43,088 bases of DNA from Bacteroidota bacterium (lineage in GTDB: Bacteria; Bacteroidota; Bacteroidia; Sphingobacteriales; Sphingobacteriaceae), in assembly GCA_013286325.1 (NCBI GenBank), contig JABDFZ010000011.1, forward strand, positions 1 to 43,088. Reading direction: 5' to 3'. The position numbers and the translations under genes were made by a program. The notes below the pieces were generated by a model that was not told where the DNA came from, did no database searches, and saw only the letters and a list, made by a program, of their open reading frames with translations. This document shows positions 8,468 to 17,186 of the stretch, piece after piece. Position 1 is the stretch's first letter. Every line of letters starts with the position of its first letter.

Positions 8468-8935
8468 TTAGAATCTAAAGTGTGAGAACGCTTTGTTGGC
8501 TTCAGCCATTTTATGCGTATCTTCTTTCTTTTTCACTGCTGCACCTTCACCTTTAGCTGCTGAGATGATCTCACCTGCTAATTTCTCCATCATGGTTTTT
8601 TCACCACGGCGGCGTGCATAGCTGATCAGCCATTTCATACCTAAAGCCACTTTACGTTCAGGACGAACTTCGGTAGGCACCTGGAAGTTAGCACCACCTA
8701 CACGGCGGCTCTTTACTTCAACAGCAGGCATTACATTGTTTAAAGCTTTTTTCCAGGTATCCAATCCGTTTTCGCTGGTTTTCTTTTCAACAATTTCAAC
8801 TGCATTATAAAATATAGCATATGCGGTTGATTTCTTACCGTCATACATCATGTTATTTACAAACCTGGTAACCAAAATATCATTGAATTTTGGATCAGGA
8901 AGAAGGATTCTTTTTTTTGGTTTTGACTTTCTCAT
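8468..8935 (-). CDS. rpsG: 30S ribosomal protein S7
   Basis: S7 nucleates assembly of the 30S head and contacts the E-site tRNA. The 155-residue sequence has the expected MRKSKPKKR start, [36 protein letters not shown] and KAFSHFRF segments. It is the second gene of the str cluster, 19 bases after rpsL. The gap to fusA is enlarged to 106 bases by a word-repeat cassette. Confidence 0.98.
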   Translation of the reverse strand: MRKSKPKKRILLPDPKFNDILVTRFVNNMMYDGKKSTAYAIFYNAVEIVEKKTSENGLDTWKKALNNVMPAVEVKSRRVGGANFQVPTEVRPERKVALGMKWLISYARRRGEKTMMEKLAGEIISAAKGEGAAVKKKEDTHKMAEANKAFSHFRF

Positions 8936-8954
8936 TGCTTTCTATCCTCCTTAA

Positions 8955-9368
8955 TTATTTCTTTTTACCTTTAGTTGGCGCTGCTGCAGCTTGTCCCGGT
9001 TTAGGGCGTTTAGTTCCGTATTTACTACGACGTTGGTTACGACCGGCTACGCCCGAAGTATCCAGTGCACCACGGATGATGTGGTAACGTACACCTGGCA
9101 AATCCTTAACACGTCCGCCGCGGATCAATACTATTGAGTGCTCCTGTAAGTTGTGACCTTCTCCAGGGATATAAGCGTTAACTTCTTTTCCGTTGGTAAG
9201 GCGCACACGGGCCACTTTACGCATTGCTGAGTTTGGTTTTTTAGGGGTAGTGGTATACACGCGTGTGCATACTCCTCTTCGCTGTGGACAGCTGTCCAAC
9301 GCTGGCGACTTACTCTTGTCAACCAGAGCTACTCTACCTTTTCTAACTAATTGTTGAATAGTAGGCAT
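8955..9368 (-). CDS. rpsL: 30S ribosomal protein S12
   Basis: S12 sits at the decoding centre. The 137-residue sequence carries the conserved [18 protein letters not shown] block and the [13 protein letters not shown] block. Both lysines that commonly mutate to streptomycin resistance are wild type here, so a streptomycin-sensitive ribosome is expected at these positions. The C-terminal Ala/Lys tail is lineage-specific. It is the first gene of the cluster, behind a good Bacteroidota promoter. Confidence 0.98.
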   Translation of the reverse strand: MPTIQQLVRKGRVALVDKSKSPALDSCPQRRGVCTRVYTTTPKKPNSAMRKVARVRLTNGKEVNAYIPGEGHNLQEHSIVLIRGGRVKDLPGVRYHIIRGALDTSGVAGRNQRRSKYGTKRPKPGQAAAAPTKGKKK

Positions 9369-9414
9369 TCTTCCTTTTTTTGTTTATTTGTTTTTAACCC
9401 GGTTTTCGGGACTG

Positions 9415-9445
9415 CAAAAGTACGGACTTATTTTTTGATTTTCAA
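9415..9445 (-). promoter_or_regulatory. Bacteroidota-type promoter of the rpsL cluster
   Basis: On the minus strand, TACTTTTG (9422-9415) fits the TAnnTTTG -7 element. A TTG at 9445-9443 lies 20 bases upstream as the -33 element. The leader then holds a small CCCG/CGGG hairpin followed by T/A-rich sequence before rpsL. Confidence 0.75.
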
Positions 9446-9559
9446 TAGGTTGTGTGAAAAAGTTTTAGTACTTGGTTGATTAGGTTCGAATAAGAAGATT
9501 AGGATATGGTTTTGACAATTATCTAGGTTACTTATTCACAATTAAGGTATTAACAATAA

Positions 9560-9871
9560 ATGTTACCAATCATCATAACCGCTTGGCAAATTATTAAGAA
9601 ATACCCGATCTCAATAATTTCTTATTTGTTATATTTTAAGATCTTCATTTCCTCTTCAATTCAACAATTAGAGTATGAAAGGATAGTTCGACAAAATGGC
9701 GGTAAATGGCCGTACGGAGCAAGGGAATGGGAAGGTGTGTTGGTTGTGGCTATCGCAATAATACTTATTATTGTTAGTTCGATGAATGCCATCATTAGAA
9801 AATCAAAAGCATTTTATCTATTGTCGATACTTCTTATCATTATTCCACTTATAATATATCATTACCTATAA
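9560..9871 (+). CDS. Small membrane protein, unknown
   Basis: I recognise no family. The 103-residue product is very hydrophobic with three likely membrane segments: residues 15-32, 60-75 (VLVVAIAIILIIVSS) and 85-102 (FYLLSILLIIIPLII). A polar loop with NGGKWPYGAREWEG sits between the first two. It is AT-rich compared with its neighbours. The frame is bounded by the rpsL promoter on one side and by a minus-strand small lipoprotein with its terminator on the other, so it is an isolated single gene. Coding status is likely but not certain. Confidence 0.5.
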   Translation: MLPIIITAWQIIKKYPISIISYLLYFKIFISSSIQQLEYERIVRQNGGKWPYGAREWEGVLVVAIAIILIIVSSMNAIIRKSKAFYLLSILLIIIPLIIYHYL

Positions 9872-9933
9872 AACTCATATAAACAAAAGGTCGTGCTACT
9901 TAATGTCAAGTCCTTGAGTTTTCAAATAAATGA

Positions 9934-9962
9934 AAAAACAAAGCCCCGGCAATGCCGGGGCT
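9934..9962 (-). terminator. Intrinsic terminator of the 40-residue lipoprotein gene
   Basis: A perfect 9-bp GC-rich stem, AGCCCCGGC (9942-9950) with GCCGGGGCT (9954-9962), has a 3-base loop. The T-rich tail (TTTGTTTTTT) is on the minus strand. Confidence 0.85.
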
Positions 9963-9998
9963 CCTTATCACACACAAACCTAACCAAAACTATCTTAA

Positions 9999-10121
9999 TT
10001 AATAACCGTGACGGTAGTAATGATGATGATGGCCTCCGTAGCCGCTTTCAACATAACAACCCGATGTTACTGATGCTATAGCGCATATCAAAAGCGCAAA
10101 TGCTATAAATTTCTTTTTCAT
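9999..10121 (-). CDS. Tiny His/Tyr-rich lipoprotein (40 residues)
   Basis: A short frame that begins MKKKFIAFALLICAIASVT and reaches a lipobox TSGC at Cys22. The mature peptide is only 19 residues and ends GGHHHHYYRHGY. It has its own terminator downstream on the same strand, which supports a real gene. A near twin in layout (MKKKFI start, Cys22, His end) lies at 10917-11039 on the same strand. The four-His run could bind metal, but that is a guess. No known family is recognised. Confidence 0.65.
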   Translation of the reverse strand: MKKKFIAFALLICAIASVTSGCYVESGYGGHHHHYYRHGY

Positions 10122-10265
10122 GGCTTTAAGTTTTTATATCAACACTTTTATATTGCTGTGTTTAGTTATTTGATTGAATTAATATTAAAAGGATTAATTA
10201 CATCGAAAAGAATTATAGATCAGCATTCCCCCTTAAAGGGTGAGGCAATTCTGCAGCAGGTTTAA

Positions 10266-10273
10266 TATATTTG
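10266..10273 (+). promoter_or_regulatory. -7 element of the NTF2-like gene
   Basis: TATATTTG matches TAnnTTTG exactly and lies 21 bases before the ATG, leaving a short 5' leader. No clear -33 TTG is seen. Confidence 0.5.
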
Positions 10274-10294
10274 ATAATCAACTAAAAATCAGCA

Positions 10295-10822
10295 ATGAAA
10301 AAAGCAACCTTACTCCTCAATGTAATATTCTTTCTATTCATAAGCTTCCGCACCTCCGCCCAGGTTATTACCAAATACGGCGACAATGTGAGTACCTTAA
10401 ACGGCATAATTAAAGCTTATTACGATATTGTTACCGTTAAAAAAGGCGGTAAAGTATTTTATGAGCGCGATAGTTTGATCCATTGGCCCAATGTAAACAT
10501 CGGTGCGGTTAGTATTTCAAAAAGCGGCAAACCTGTTATGCATTATATAAGCCTTAAAGAATACCATCGCCTCTCCGACCCTTCTTTAGAAAAAGATGGT
10601 TTCGACGAAAGAGAGATCTCCCGTAAAGTAGAAAAGTTCGGCAGTATATACCACGTTTGGAGCACCTACGAATCAAGAAACGAACCCAACGGCCCAATTA
10701 TCGACCGGGGTATAAACAGTATAGAGCTATTTTATGACGGAACCCGTTTCTGGGTAATGGGCTGGATCTATGATAGTGAAAGTAAAAACAACCCCATCCC
10801 GGCAGAATATCTAAAAAAGTAA
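10295..10822 (+). CDS. Secreted NTF2-like/SnoaL-like protein
   Basis: A 175-residue protein with a signal peptide (MKKATLLLNVIFFLFISFRTSA, cleavage after SAQ or nearby). The mature part looks like a single cone-shaped NTF2/SnoaL fold: an early IKAYYDIVTVKKGGK helix, then YERDSLIHWPN, VEKFGSIYHVWSTYES, and late strands RGINSIELFYDGTRFWVMGWIY. Members of this fold bind small ligands or assemble as scaffolds; no catalytic residue can be assigned here. It is flanked on both sides by tiny minus-strand lipoprotein genes. A 16-bp hairpin follows its stop codon. Confidence 0.7.
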   Translation: MKKATLLLNVIFFLFISFRTSAQVITKYGDNVSTLNGIIKAYYDIVTVKKGGKVFYERDSLIHWPNVNIGAVSISKSGKPVMHYISLKEYHRLSDPSLEKDGFDEREISRKVEKFGSIYHVWSTYESRNEPNGPIIDRGINSIELFYDGTRFWVMGWIYDSESKNNPIPAEYLKK

Positions 10823-10833
10823 AGGCTATGCTA

Positions 10834-10872
10834 TATTTCAGATAAGCTAACTTGATTAGCTTATCTGAAATA
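10834..10872. terminator. 16-bp hairpin between convergent genes
   Basis: TATTTCAGATAAGCTA (10834-10849) pairs perfectly with 10857-10872 around a 7-base loop. There is no T-run, so it may be a weak or factor-assisted terminator. Confidence 0.5.
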
Positions 10873-10916
10873 GCGGCCTCTTTACGCCTTTCAATATTTT
10901 AAAAGATCGCGGTTAA

Positions 10917-11039
10917 TTAGTGCGATGGTGCTCCCGGTGGTGCTGGTGGCGGTTTCAAATGCCTTGGTGGGGCGCAACTTGTGCTTAATACGGCGTACAC
11001 AGTGGTAAGCAATATCATGGTTATAAACTTCTTTTTCAT
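10917..11039 (-). CDS. Tiny Pro-rich lipoprotein (40 residues)
   Basis: The frame begins MKKKFITMILLTTVYAVL and reaches a lipobox STSC at Cys22. The 19-residue mature peptide is Pro-rich (APPRHLKPPPAPPGAPSH) and ends in His. Its length, start and lipobox position match the His-rich lipoprotein at 9999-10121. It lies 46 bases behind the carboxypeptidase-regulatory-like gene on the same strand and may be its last cistron. Function unknown. Confidence 0.6.
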   Translation of the reverse strand: MKKKFITMILLTTVYAVLSTSCAPPRHLKPPPAPPGAPSH

Positions 11040-11085
11040 GGCTGATGTTTTTATTTATAACCTTGGTTAACAGCCATTTGTTTTT

Positions 11086-11775
11086 TTATTGTTGATTTGT
11101 AAGGTTTTGCAAATGGCGCTTTTCGGGTGGCAGGGCTTTATATTTTTTGTAGCTGTCGTTAATATAAACCGCCAGCGACTCGTTATTATTCCCTTTTATA
11201 AACGCATAGGTAGGGCGGTACAAAGTCATAAAATCTTCCAGATCCTGACCCTTCAATGGTACAATACTGCCTACATAGCTGCTGGTAAAAATGGCATCCA
11301 CATGCCGTTCTTCTTCCTCATGTTTAAAATACCGTTTTAACCTCCGTGCATCCTTTCCCTCTTTACTAAACCACGAACTCGGCGAAAATACATATACCTT
11401 ACTTTTTGTATAAATATCAGGGTATTCCTTATGCGGGTCGAATGCCTGCCGCGTCGACCTGATGGTAACGGCGTTTAAAGTAACAACCCTGGTTACCATC
11501 GTAATTTTTTTTGGCGTCAAATCCACCACATATAAAGTATCTGATACATAACCTGGAGAGTCGAAGATCAGCAAATGCCCGGTTTCAGTTTTTATGTTGA
11601 AGTTTCCCTCTTTATCAGTAAGCGCAATCTGTTTATTGTTGTTATCTCTTATAAAAACATTGCCCAGTTTGGCATTGCTCCCGCTTTCGTACACAGTACC
11701 CTTTAAAAGCCCCTGTGCGTTAACCGATCCTGCTATAAGTCCTAACAGAACAGCTAAAATATATCTCATTTTCAT
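11086..11775 (-). CDS. Secreted carboxypeptidase-regulatory-like domain protein
   Basis: A 229-residue protein with a signal peptide (MKMRYILAVLLGLIAGSVNA). Residues about 22-100 form a CarboxypepD_reg-like beta-sandwich (LLKGTVYESGSNAKLGNVFI, ALTDKEGNFNIKT), the module also seen at the N-terminus of TonB-dependent receptors. The remaining part, to residue 229, is of unknown type, Arg/Lys/Glu-rich in the middle. There is no TonB plug or barrel, so this is a stand-alone member. Met3 is an alternative start. A Pro-rich mini-lipoprotein gene follows. Confidence 0.7.
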   Translation of the reverse strand: MKMRYILAVLLGLIAGSVNAQGLLKGTVYESGSNAKLGNVFIRDNNNKQIALTDKEGNFNIKTETGHLLIFDSPGYVSDTLYVVDLTPKKITMVTRVVTLNAVTIRSTRQAFDPHKEYPDIYTKSKVYVFSPSSWFSKEGKDARRLKRYFKHEEEERHVDAIFTSSYVGSIVPLKGQDLEDFMTLYRPTYAFIKGNNNESLAVYINDSYKKYKALPPEKRHLQNLTNQQ

Positions 11776-11894
11776 GATAGATGAATTATACGGTTAAGAT
11801 AACCTTTTTTAGGTGAAATTGGTTTTGATTTTAACATATATGACCGTAAGTTGGCAGTTCTCATGGAGTAATTTGCGGTTAAAGGTTAGCTCAA

Positions 11895-11938
11895 AAAAAA
11901 GCAGCAATAGGTTTAGTTAAACCTATTGCTGCTTTTTT
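11895..11938 (-). terminator. Strong terminator of the M1 peptidase gene
   Basis: A near-perfect long stem (11895-11915 with 11918-11938, core AGCAGCAATAGG) is flanked by A and T runs. It is oriented to end the minus-strand gene at 11986 and would also work in the other direction. Confidence 0.85.
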
Positions 11939-11944
11939 ATTTTG

Positions 11945-11985
11945 TCTGCCTACTGCAAACTGTCCACTGTCAACTACTTACTGAC
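11945..11985. repeat. Word-repeat cassette (CTGTCCACTGTC words) at the M1 peptidase stop
   Basis: On the minus strand the words GTCAGTAAGTAG, TTGACAGT, GGACAGT and TTGCAGT follow the TAA stop directly and end before the terminator hairpin. Confidence 0.6.
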
Positions 11986-14040
11986 TTAGGGTTTCTTCCA
12001 AACGTTGTTGGCTTCGTTAAAATCAGGAAGCACTTTATCAGGGTCATACGTAACCGACTCTATAGCTTCTGTAGATGGATATTTAAATTTCCAGCTATTG
12101 TTGCGTTCCCATATTTCAACTGGTAGCTTCACCCTATCGGTTTTACCGCTAACTGTTTTTATTTCCAGTATTACAGGCATAGCCATTTTTTCAAGATTGT
12201 CTATAGTAATATATGCTCCTTTTGTAGGGTCATTATCAACATAATCAACACTGCGAACGCTTACATCTAAGCGCCAGTTATTAATAAACCAGCCTCTCCA
12301 AAACCATTGCAGGTTTTCGCCACCGGCATTTTCCATAGTACGGAAAAAGTCGTCAGGTGTTGGGTGTTTAAATGCCCATTTTGCAATATAGGTCCTAAAG
12401 GCAAAATCAAAACGCTCAGGGCCTAATATCTGCTCGCGCAGCATGGTTAAACCGGCTCCTGGTTTTGAGTATAGAAGGGTGCCTGTATTTCTCTCTTTCA
12501 GGTTAGCTGGTTGGCTCAGCATTGGCTCTAAACCGGGTGCGGTAAAGAAAGCCCCTGCACGGTGCATATCACCGGCTCTTTTACTTTTGTATTCGCCGTT
12601 GTTAAAGTCAGCTGTCGAAAGGGTATTGATAAAAGTATTAAAACCTTCGTCCATCCAGCCATACATACGCTCATTCGAACCTACAATCATCGGGAACCAG
12701 GTGTGGCCGAATTCATGGTCGTTAACACCCCAAAGGCTTCCTTTTTTTGCTGTATATCCGCAAAAAACAATACCCGGATATTCCATACCACCTACTATAC
12801 CTGCAACAGCAGTTGCCGCAGGGTAAGGGAATTCAAACCATTGTTTTGAGTTAAATTCAATTGATTTTTTTACATACTCTGTCGAACGGCCCCAGGCATC
12901 ATTGCCATCGCTTTCAACAGGATAAGCTGATATTGCTATAGATTTTTTTCCGCTTGGCAGATCCATTTTTGCAGCATCAACTATAAATGCAGCCGACGAT
13001 CCCCACGAGGCATCACGGGCATTCTTTATTTTAAAGTGCCAGGTTAAGGTCTTTTTACCAGCCGGGCGTGAAGCCGGGTCAAGTACCTCAGCAGCCGAAC
13101 GGATCACTACAGTTTTTTCGCTGTTTGCTGCTTCAGTCCAGCGTTTTAATTGTGTTGGAGTATAAACTTCCTGTGGGTTCAGCAACTCGCCCGATGCTAC
13201 TACAATGTGATTTGCAGGTGCAGTAATACTCAGGTCAAAATCGCCATATTCCAGGTAAAATTCACCCGGGCCAGTATAAGGGATGGTGTTCCATCCGTAT
13301 ATATCATCATATACACACATACGCGGATACCATTGTGCTACCTGGAAGATCTTTCCGTTTTTGGTATCCTGAATACCCATACGGTCCGATCCGTAGTTTG
13401 GCGAAATAAATGAGTATTCAATTTTAAGTTTTACCTGGCCGCCGTCAGCAGTTACTTCTTTTGGTAAAAAAACCTGCATACGGGTATCAGTTACCAAAAA
13501 CTTCACATCTGTCATAGCCCCTTTAAGGCCAATCATCTTTATCGATTTTATTTTATAGCCTGCATCAAAATCCTGTCCGCGGCCCCAGTTACGGCTTACC
13601 GGTTTTGGCGGATTACCTACCAAAGGCACTATGCCTGTTCCCCTCGAATCAAGCTTAAAAAGGTTTTGTTCAAGGTTCATCCATAGATAACCCAGTTTTT
13701 GCGGGCTGTTATTGGTATAGGTTAACACTTCCGATCCAGTAATTTCATTGGTTTGATCGTTAAGTGTAGCCGCTAATTGATAATCAGCACGATTTTGCCA
13801 GTATTTAGGCCCTGGTTCTCCATCAGCAGCACGGTATTCCGAGCCGTTTTTTCCGTAAAAATACGGGCCAAATGTCTCATGGTAATCATAGTTAGAAGCT
13901 GGAGGTGTTGCAGGGGCTGTTTGTCCTGGTGTAGTTGCCTGCCCGTTGGTGGTTTGCCCGGCAGGGGTTTGTTGTGCCTGGCTAACACCAGTTACAGCAA
14001 TAAAAGCCAGTGCAAAACCGGCTATTAGTCTTAATTTCAT
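11986..14040 (-). CDS. M1 family zinc aminopeptidase, secreted
   Basis: A 684-residue gluzincin peptidase expected to trim N-terminal residues from peptides in the periplasm or outside the cell. The signal peptide is [22 protein letters not shown], followed by a Thr/Pro/Gln-rich linker to about residue 47. The zinc site is HEFGH at residues 442-446 with the third ligand Glu465 in WMDEGFNT, the correct HExxH-x18-E spacing. The substrate-binding GAMEN-type motif is modified to GGMEYP, as is common in this secreted subgroup. A second gene of the same kind lies at the right edge of the window. It has its own terminator and is not clearly in an operon. Confidence 0.9.
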   Translation of the reverse strand: MKLRLIAGFALAFIAVTGVSQAQQTPAGQTTNGQATTPGQTAPATPPASNYDYHETFGPYFYGKNGSEYRAADGEPGPKYWQNRADYQLAATLNDQTNEITGSEVLTYTNNSPQKLGYLWMNLEQNLFKLDSRGTGIVPLVGNPPKPVSRNWGRGQDFDAGYKIKSIKMIGLKGAMTDVKFLVTDTRMQVFLPKEVTADGGQVKLKIEYSFISPNYGSDRMGIQDTKNGKIFQVAQWYPRMCVYDDIYGWNTIPYTGPGEFYLEYGDFDLSITAPANHIVVASGELLNPQEVYTPTQLKRWTEAANSEKTVVIRSAAEVLDPASRPAGKKTLTWHFKIKNARDASWGSSAAFIVDAAKMDLPSGKKSIAISAYPVESDGNDAWGRSTEYVKKSIEFNSKQWFEFPYPAATAVAGIVGGMEYPGIVFCGYTAKKGSLWGVNDHEFGHTWFPMIVGSNERMYGWMDEGFNTFINTLSTADFNNGEYKSKRAGDMHRAGAFFTAPGLEPMLSQPANLKERNTGTLLYSKPGAGLTMLREQILGPERFDFAFRTYIAKWAFKHPTPDDFFRTMENAGGENLQWFWRGWFINNWRLDVSVRSVDYVDNDPTKGAYITIDNLEKMAMPVILEIKTVSGKTDRVKLPVEIWERNNSWKFKYPSTEAIESVTYDPDKVLPDFNEANNVWKKP

Positions 14041-14135
14041 TTTGAGGTCAGTTTGTAATTTATAGCAAGTATACTATAAAATTAGGAATGCAATGATTCG
14101 TAAAATAATTGTTACCAATAAGTTAGCGTATAAAA

Positions 14136-14161
14136 TGCAAAAATCCCCCTAAAAGGGGGAT
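14136..14161 (-). terminator. Terminator of the TonB receptor-reductase transcript
   Basis: ATCCCCCT (14143-14150) pairs with AGGGGGAT (14154-14161) over an AAA loop. The minus-strand tail is TTTTTGCATTTT. Confidence 0.75.
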
Positions 14162-14169
14162 GCTTAATT

Positions 14170-14260
14170 TTAATTGACCAACTTGGATTGGGTTGATTAA
14201 AATTAAAGATACATTCCTTTCAACCTAATCAACTCAATCAATGGCTCACTTAATCAACTC
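14170..14260. repeat. Word-repeat inverted cassette entering the reductase stop codon
   Basis: The left arm (14170-14203) has TTGGATTGGGTTGATTA. The right arm (14221-14260) has TAATCAACTCAATCAA and repeats TTAATCAACTC. The last codons of the ArsC-like gene (ending ELIK) use the same GAGTTGATTAAG word, so the cassette overlaps the coding end. Confidence 0.65.
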
Positions 14261-14593
14261 TTTATCATAAACCTTCTCGTCAAAACCAAAAAACAAAAAG
14301 CCGTCGTTTTCAATTACCGGTCTTTTTATCATGCTTGTTTTTTCCTTTAAAAGCTTTAAGGCATCAGCACTGGTTTTTACACTTTCTTTAACTGCCGGGT
14401 CAAGCTGTTTCCAGGTAAGGCCCTGTTTGTTCAAAAACTTTTCATAACCGGCCTTGGCATCCCACTCTTTTAATTTCTCATCACTTACACCGAGTTTTTT
14501 AAAATCGTGAAACTCGTAATTAACATGATTGGCCTTAAACCAGTCGAGCGCCTTTTTTACCGTATTGCAATTGGTTATTCCATATACCTTCAT
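14246..14593 (-). CDS. ArsC/Spx/YffB-like thioredoxin-fold protein
   Basis: A 115-residue protein of the arsenate reductase/Spx superfamily. The start MKVYGITNCNTVKKALDWF places a single active-site Cys at residue 9, with no CxxC, which fits the YffB/ArsC-like branch rather than Spx. The later segments MIKRPVIENDG and FGFDEKVY are typical of the fold, with the conserved Arg before Pro. The substrate is unknown, and arsenate reduction is not implied by the context. It begins 12 bases after the upstream TonB-receptor-like gene and probably shares its transcript. Confidence 0.85.
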   Translation of the reverse strand: MKVYGITNCNTVKKALDWFKANHVNYEFHDFKKLGVSDEKLKEWDAKAGYEKFLNKQGLTWKQLDPAVKESVKTSADALKLLKEKTSMIKRPVIENDGFLFFGFDEKVYDKELIK

Positions 14594-14605
14594 ATTGCAA
14601 ATGTA

Positions 14606-17038
14606 TTAATTTCCTGTTGCAGGTTTAGCAGCTCCTTTGGTATCATCGTTATCAATTCCGCGCTGGTTCTTTTTAATTTCGGCTTTAAGCTTGCCAAAGC
14701 GATAGTTAAAACCAACGTTGAAGGAGCGGTAAGGATTTTGCGAAGTGCTTGTTTGGTAGAATGCAGGGTCGCGGGTATAGCTGTTAAAAGTTCTGTATTT
14801 GCTGTATGGGTTGCTCACATTAAAAAATATGGAACCTTTTTTCTTCAGTATATCTTTCGAAGTGCTGATCGAGCTAAACACGTTCGAGCTCGATTTTCCT
14901 TGTAATAAAACATTTGCGCTGTAAAAGCCGCCGTTTATCCCGGCGCGCCAGGTATCTGTTATCCTGTAACCGGCATAAGCAAACGTATATCCTTGCACCC
15001 CTTTATTATTATATTGTTGCCCATTAAAATATCCGCTTATCCAAACATTCGAGATCCGGCTGTTGATATTAATATTCAGCTTTTTGGTGATCGGGTAGCT
15101 TACGCTTGCACTAAAGCCAAGGTTTTTATTAGCGCCCAAATTTTCGTTGGTAGTATATGATACCGTATCAATAAGCTTTGTAACGCTTTGTATGGAGTTA
15201 TTGGAATAAGAATAAGACAAGCCCAAGTTAATTGAACCTTTCGAAAACCTGCTGAAATTAAATTCGAAACTATGGTTAAGCACCGGCTTTAAATTGGGGT
15301 TACCTGTGCTGATGAATTTGGGATTTGTTCTGTCAACAAACGGGTTCAGCTCATAAATATCGGGCCTTTGTATCCTATTGGTAAACCCGAAAGTCATACT
15401 CATCCCGTTTTTAAGTTTCCGCTGCACAGAGATCGAAGGAATAATGTTATTGTAATTCCTGTCCACGTCAGTTGACTGCGAAACAAAGTGAGCGGTAATA
15501 TCCGTAATTTCTCCTCTGAAACCCGCCTTAACACCCCAGTTATTTAAATTATACTGGTAAGTATTGTAAAAGCTGTATACGTCCTGGTTATAATTAAAAT
15601 TGTTAACGGTTGTCGGGTCCAGCAAATAAGTTTGAGTTGCCTCTATAAAATTTTGGTTCCCAAAATCACTCGAGCTCTTTCTTAATATTGCTTTTAGCCC
15701 GCCTTCAATAGTGATATTTTTCAGCGGATGTACATAGTCGGCTTGTATGGTTTGCTCTTTTGTCGCAGCGTTATTTTGTTGTAAATAATCTGGATTGCCG
15801 TAGTTAAACCTGTCGGTTATGGTATTTATATTTTCGCTGGTATTGGGCTGATTGGAGAACTTATAACTTAAGGTCAGCAAACGGTCTTTATTATGCTGAA
15901 AGCCCAATTGATAGTTTACGCCAAAATCCAAACCATTATAATTCGATGTGCTGTTGTTGTTTATCCGGTAACTTTGGGTAAGTGTATTGGTATGGTCAAA
16001 CAGGTTACTGAACTGGCTGTTATCACTATTGTTATGTCCGTTATTATAATCAAACGAACCTGTTACCAGGTTAAGCGAGTCAATTTCGTAACTCAGCTCT
16101 GTGCTGGTATAAATGTATCTCCCCTGGGCAGTATTCTCCGATGCCTGGGTTAAATAGGTTGGAGTATCGGTAAAGGTCCGCCGGGTTGATGCTGATGAGC
16201 TATGGCGTTTTATTTGTTTACCATAACCTGTATAATTAGATATACCCAGTTTTCCCTGTTTTACAGTTAATGAAAGTCCGGCTCCAGGCCCGTAAAGGCT
16301 GTTATCGCGCACATTAAAACTTCCGTTATAGCCCTGGTCAATTTTCTTATTGGTGATGATATTTATTATACCGGCTAATCCCTCGGCATCATATTTTGCA
16401 GGTGGTGTGGTAATGATCTCTATCTTTTGAATACTGCTCGCAGGCATCGACTTAAATACATCCGACGGATTGTGCGCCACTAACGACGAAGGCTTGCCAT
16501 TTATCAATATTTTATAATTGCTCTCGCCTTTTAGCTGTATGTTATCGCTTGCGTCTACTGTAACCAGCGGAACCTTGCGCAGCATATCCAAAACATTCTG
16601 AGTCTTGGTTTCCGGGTCGGCCTGTACGTCATAGCTTATCCGGTCAATCTCTTGTTTCACAATTGGTTTTACTGCAGTTATCGAAACTTCTTTCAATTGA
16701 TTTTTTGCCGGTGATAAAATAATATTGCCAACGTTTACCTCGGTATTACTACCGCTTATCTTTACAACCTTACTTTTATAGCCTACCGATGCAAAGGTTA
16801 ACTGGTATGTTTTTCCCATTACCGCCTTCAATTCAAACGTGCCGTCATCTTTAGTTAAACCACCCCTTACCGATTGTTTGGTTACTGCGTTTTGCAGGGC
16901 AACGGTAACATAGCCCAATGGCTTATTGGTTACAGAATCAATAGCTGTACCTTTAACAGTTAATGTTTGCGGAGCAGGTTGAGCCAGTACTGTGGCCGAA
17001 AGGTAACAGCACAAGGCTATCAGCAATAATTGTTTCAT
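14606..17038 (-). CDS. TonB-receptor-like outer membrane beta-barrel protein
   Basis: An 810-residue outer membrane protein. Order of parts: signal peptide 1-19; CarboxypepD_reg-like domain about 24-110 (VKGTAIDSVTNKPLGYVTVA); plug domain about 125-230 (LDMLRKVPLVTVDASDNI, IEIITTPPAKYDAEGLAGII); then a barrel of the OMP_b-brl_3 type to about residue 785. The C-terminus extends past the last strand with a charged tail containing RGIDNDDTKG, a feature shared with its neighbour. No SusD partner is present, so this is not a classical glycan-uptake pair. Transport substrate is unknown. It is a tandem paralogue of 17187-19658. Confidence 0.88.
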   Translation of the reverse strand: MKQLLLIALCCYLSATVLAQPAPQTLTVKGTAIDSVTNKPLGYVTVALQNAVTKQSVRGGLTKDDGTFELKAVMGKTYQLTFASVGYKSKVVKISGSNTEVNVGNIILSPAKNQLKEVSITAVKPIVKQEIDRISYDVQADPETKTQNVLDMLRKVPLVTVDASDNIQLKGESNYKILINGKPSSLVAHNPSDVFKSMPASSIQKIEIITTPPAKYDAEGLAGIINIITNKKIDQGYNGSFNVRDNSLYGPGAGLSLTVKQGKLGISNYTGYGKQIKRHSSSASTRRTFTDTPTYLTQASENTAQGRYIYTSTELSYEIDSLNLVTGSFDYNNGHNNSDNSQFSNLFDHTNTLTQSYRINNNSTSNYNGLDFGVNYQLGFQHNKDRLLTLSYKFSNQPNTSENINTITDRFNYGNPDYLQQNNAATKEQTIQADYVHPLKNITIEGGLKAILRKSSSDFGNQNFIEATQTYLLDPTTVNNFNYNQDVYSFYNTYQYNLNNWGVKAGFRGEITDITAHFVSQSTDVDRNYNNIIPSISVQRKLKNGMSMTFGFTNRIQRPDIYELNPFVDRTNPKFISTGNPNLKPVLNHSFEFNFSRFSKGSINLGLSYSYSNNSIQSVTKLIDTVSYTTNENLGANKNLGFSASVSYPITKKLNININSRISNVWISGYFNGQQYNNKGVQGYTFAYAGYRITDTWRAGINGGFYSANVLLQGKSSSNVFSSISTSKDILKKKGSIFFNVSNPYSKYRTFNSYTRDPAFYQTSTSQNPYRSFNVGFNYRFGKLKAEIKKNQRGIDNDDTKGAAKPATGN

Positions 17039-17186
17039 TGGGGATTTTGGATATTTGCGGCGAAGGTATTAACCCGAACCCTATAAAAAAAATGGATTAA
17101 CATTATTTAACTAACAAATTAGTTACGTAACGTTAATGTTACTTTGTTGCAATAAGCATTGTCATAACAGTGTCTTTTTATGCTGA

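Noticed and set aside
12443..12849. Two plus-strand frames of 127 and 95 residues
   Set aside because: They lie opposite the well-supported M1 peptidase and have no signal, domain or promoter.
14246..14593. Arsenic resistance locus
   Set aside because: The ArsC-like protein has no arsenic transporter or ArsR nearby and is linked to a receptor gene, so only a family-level name is given.
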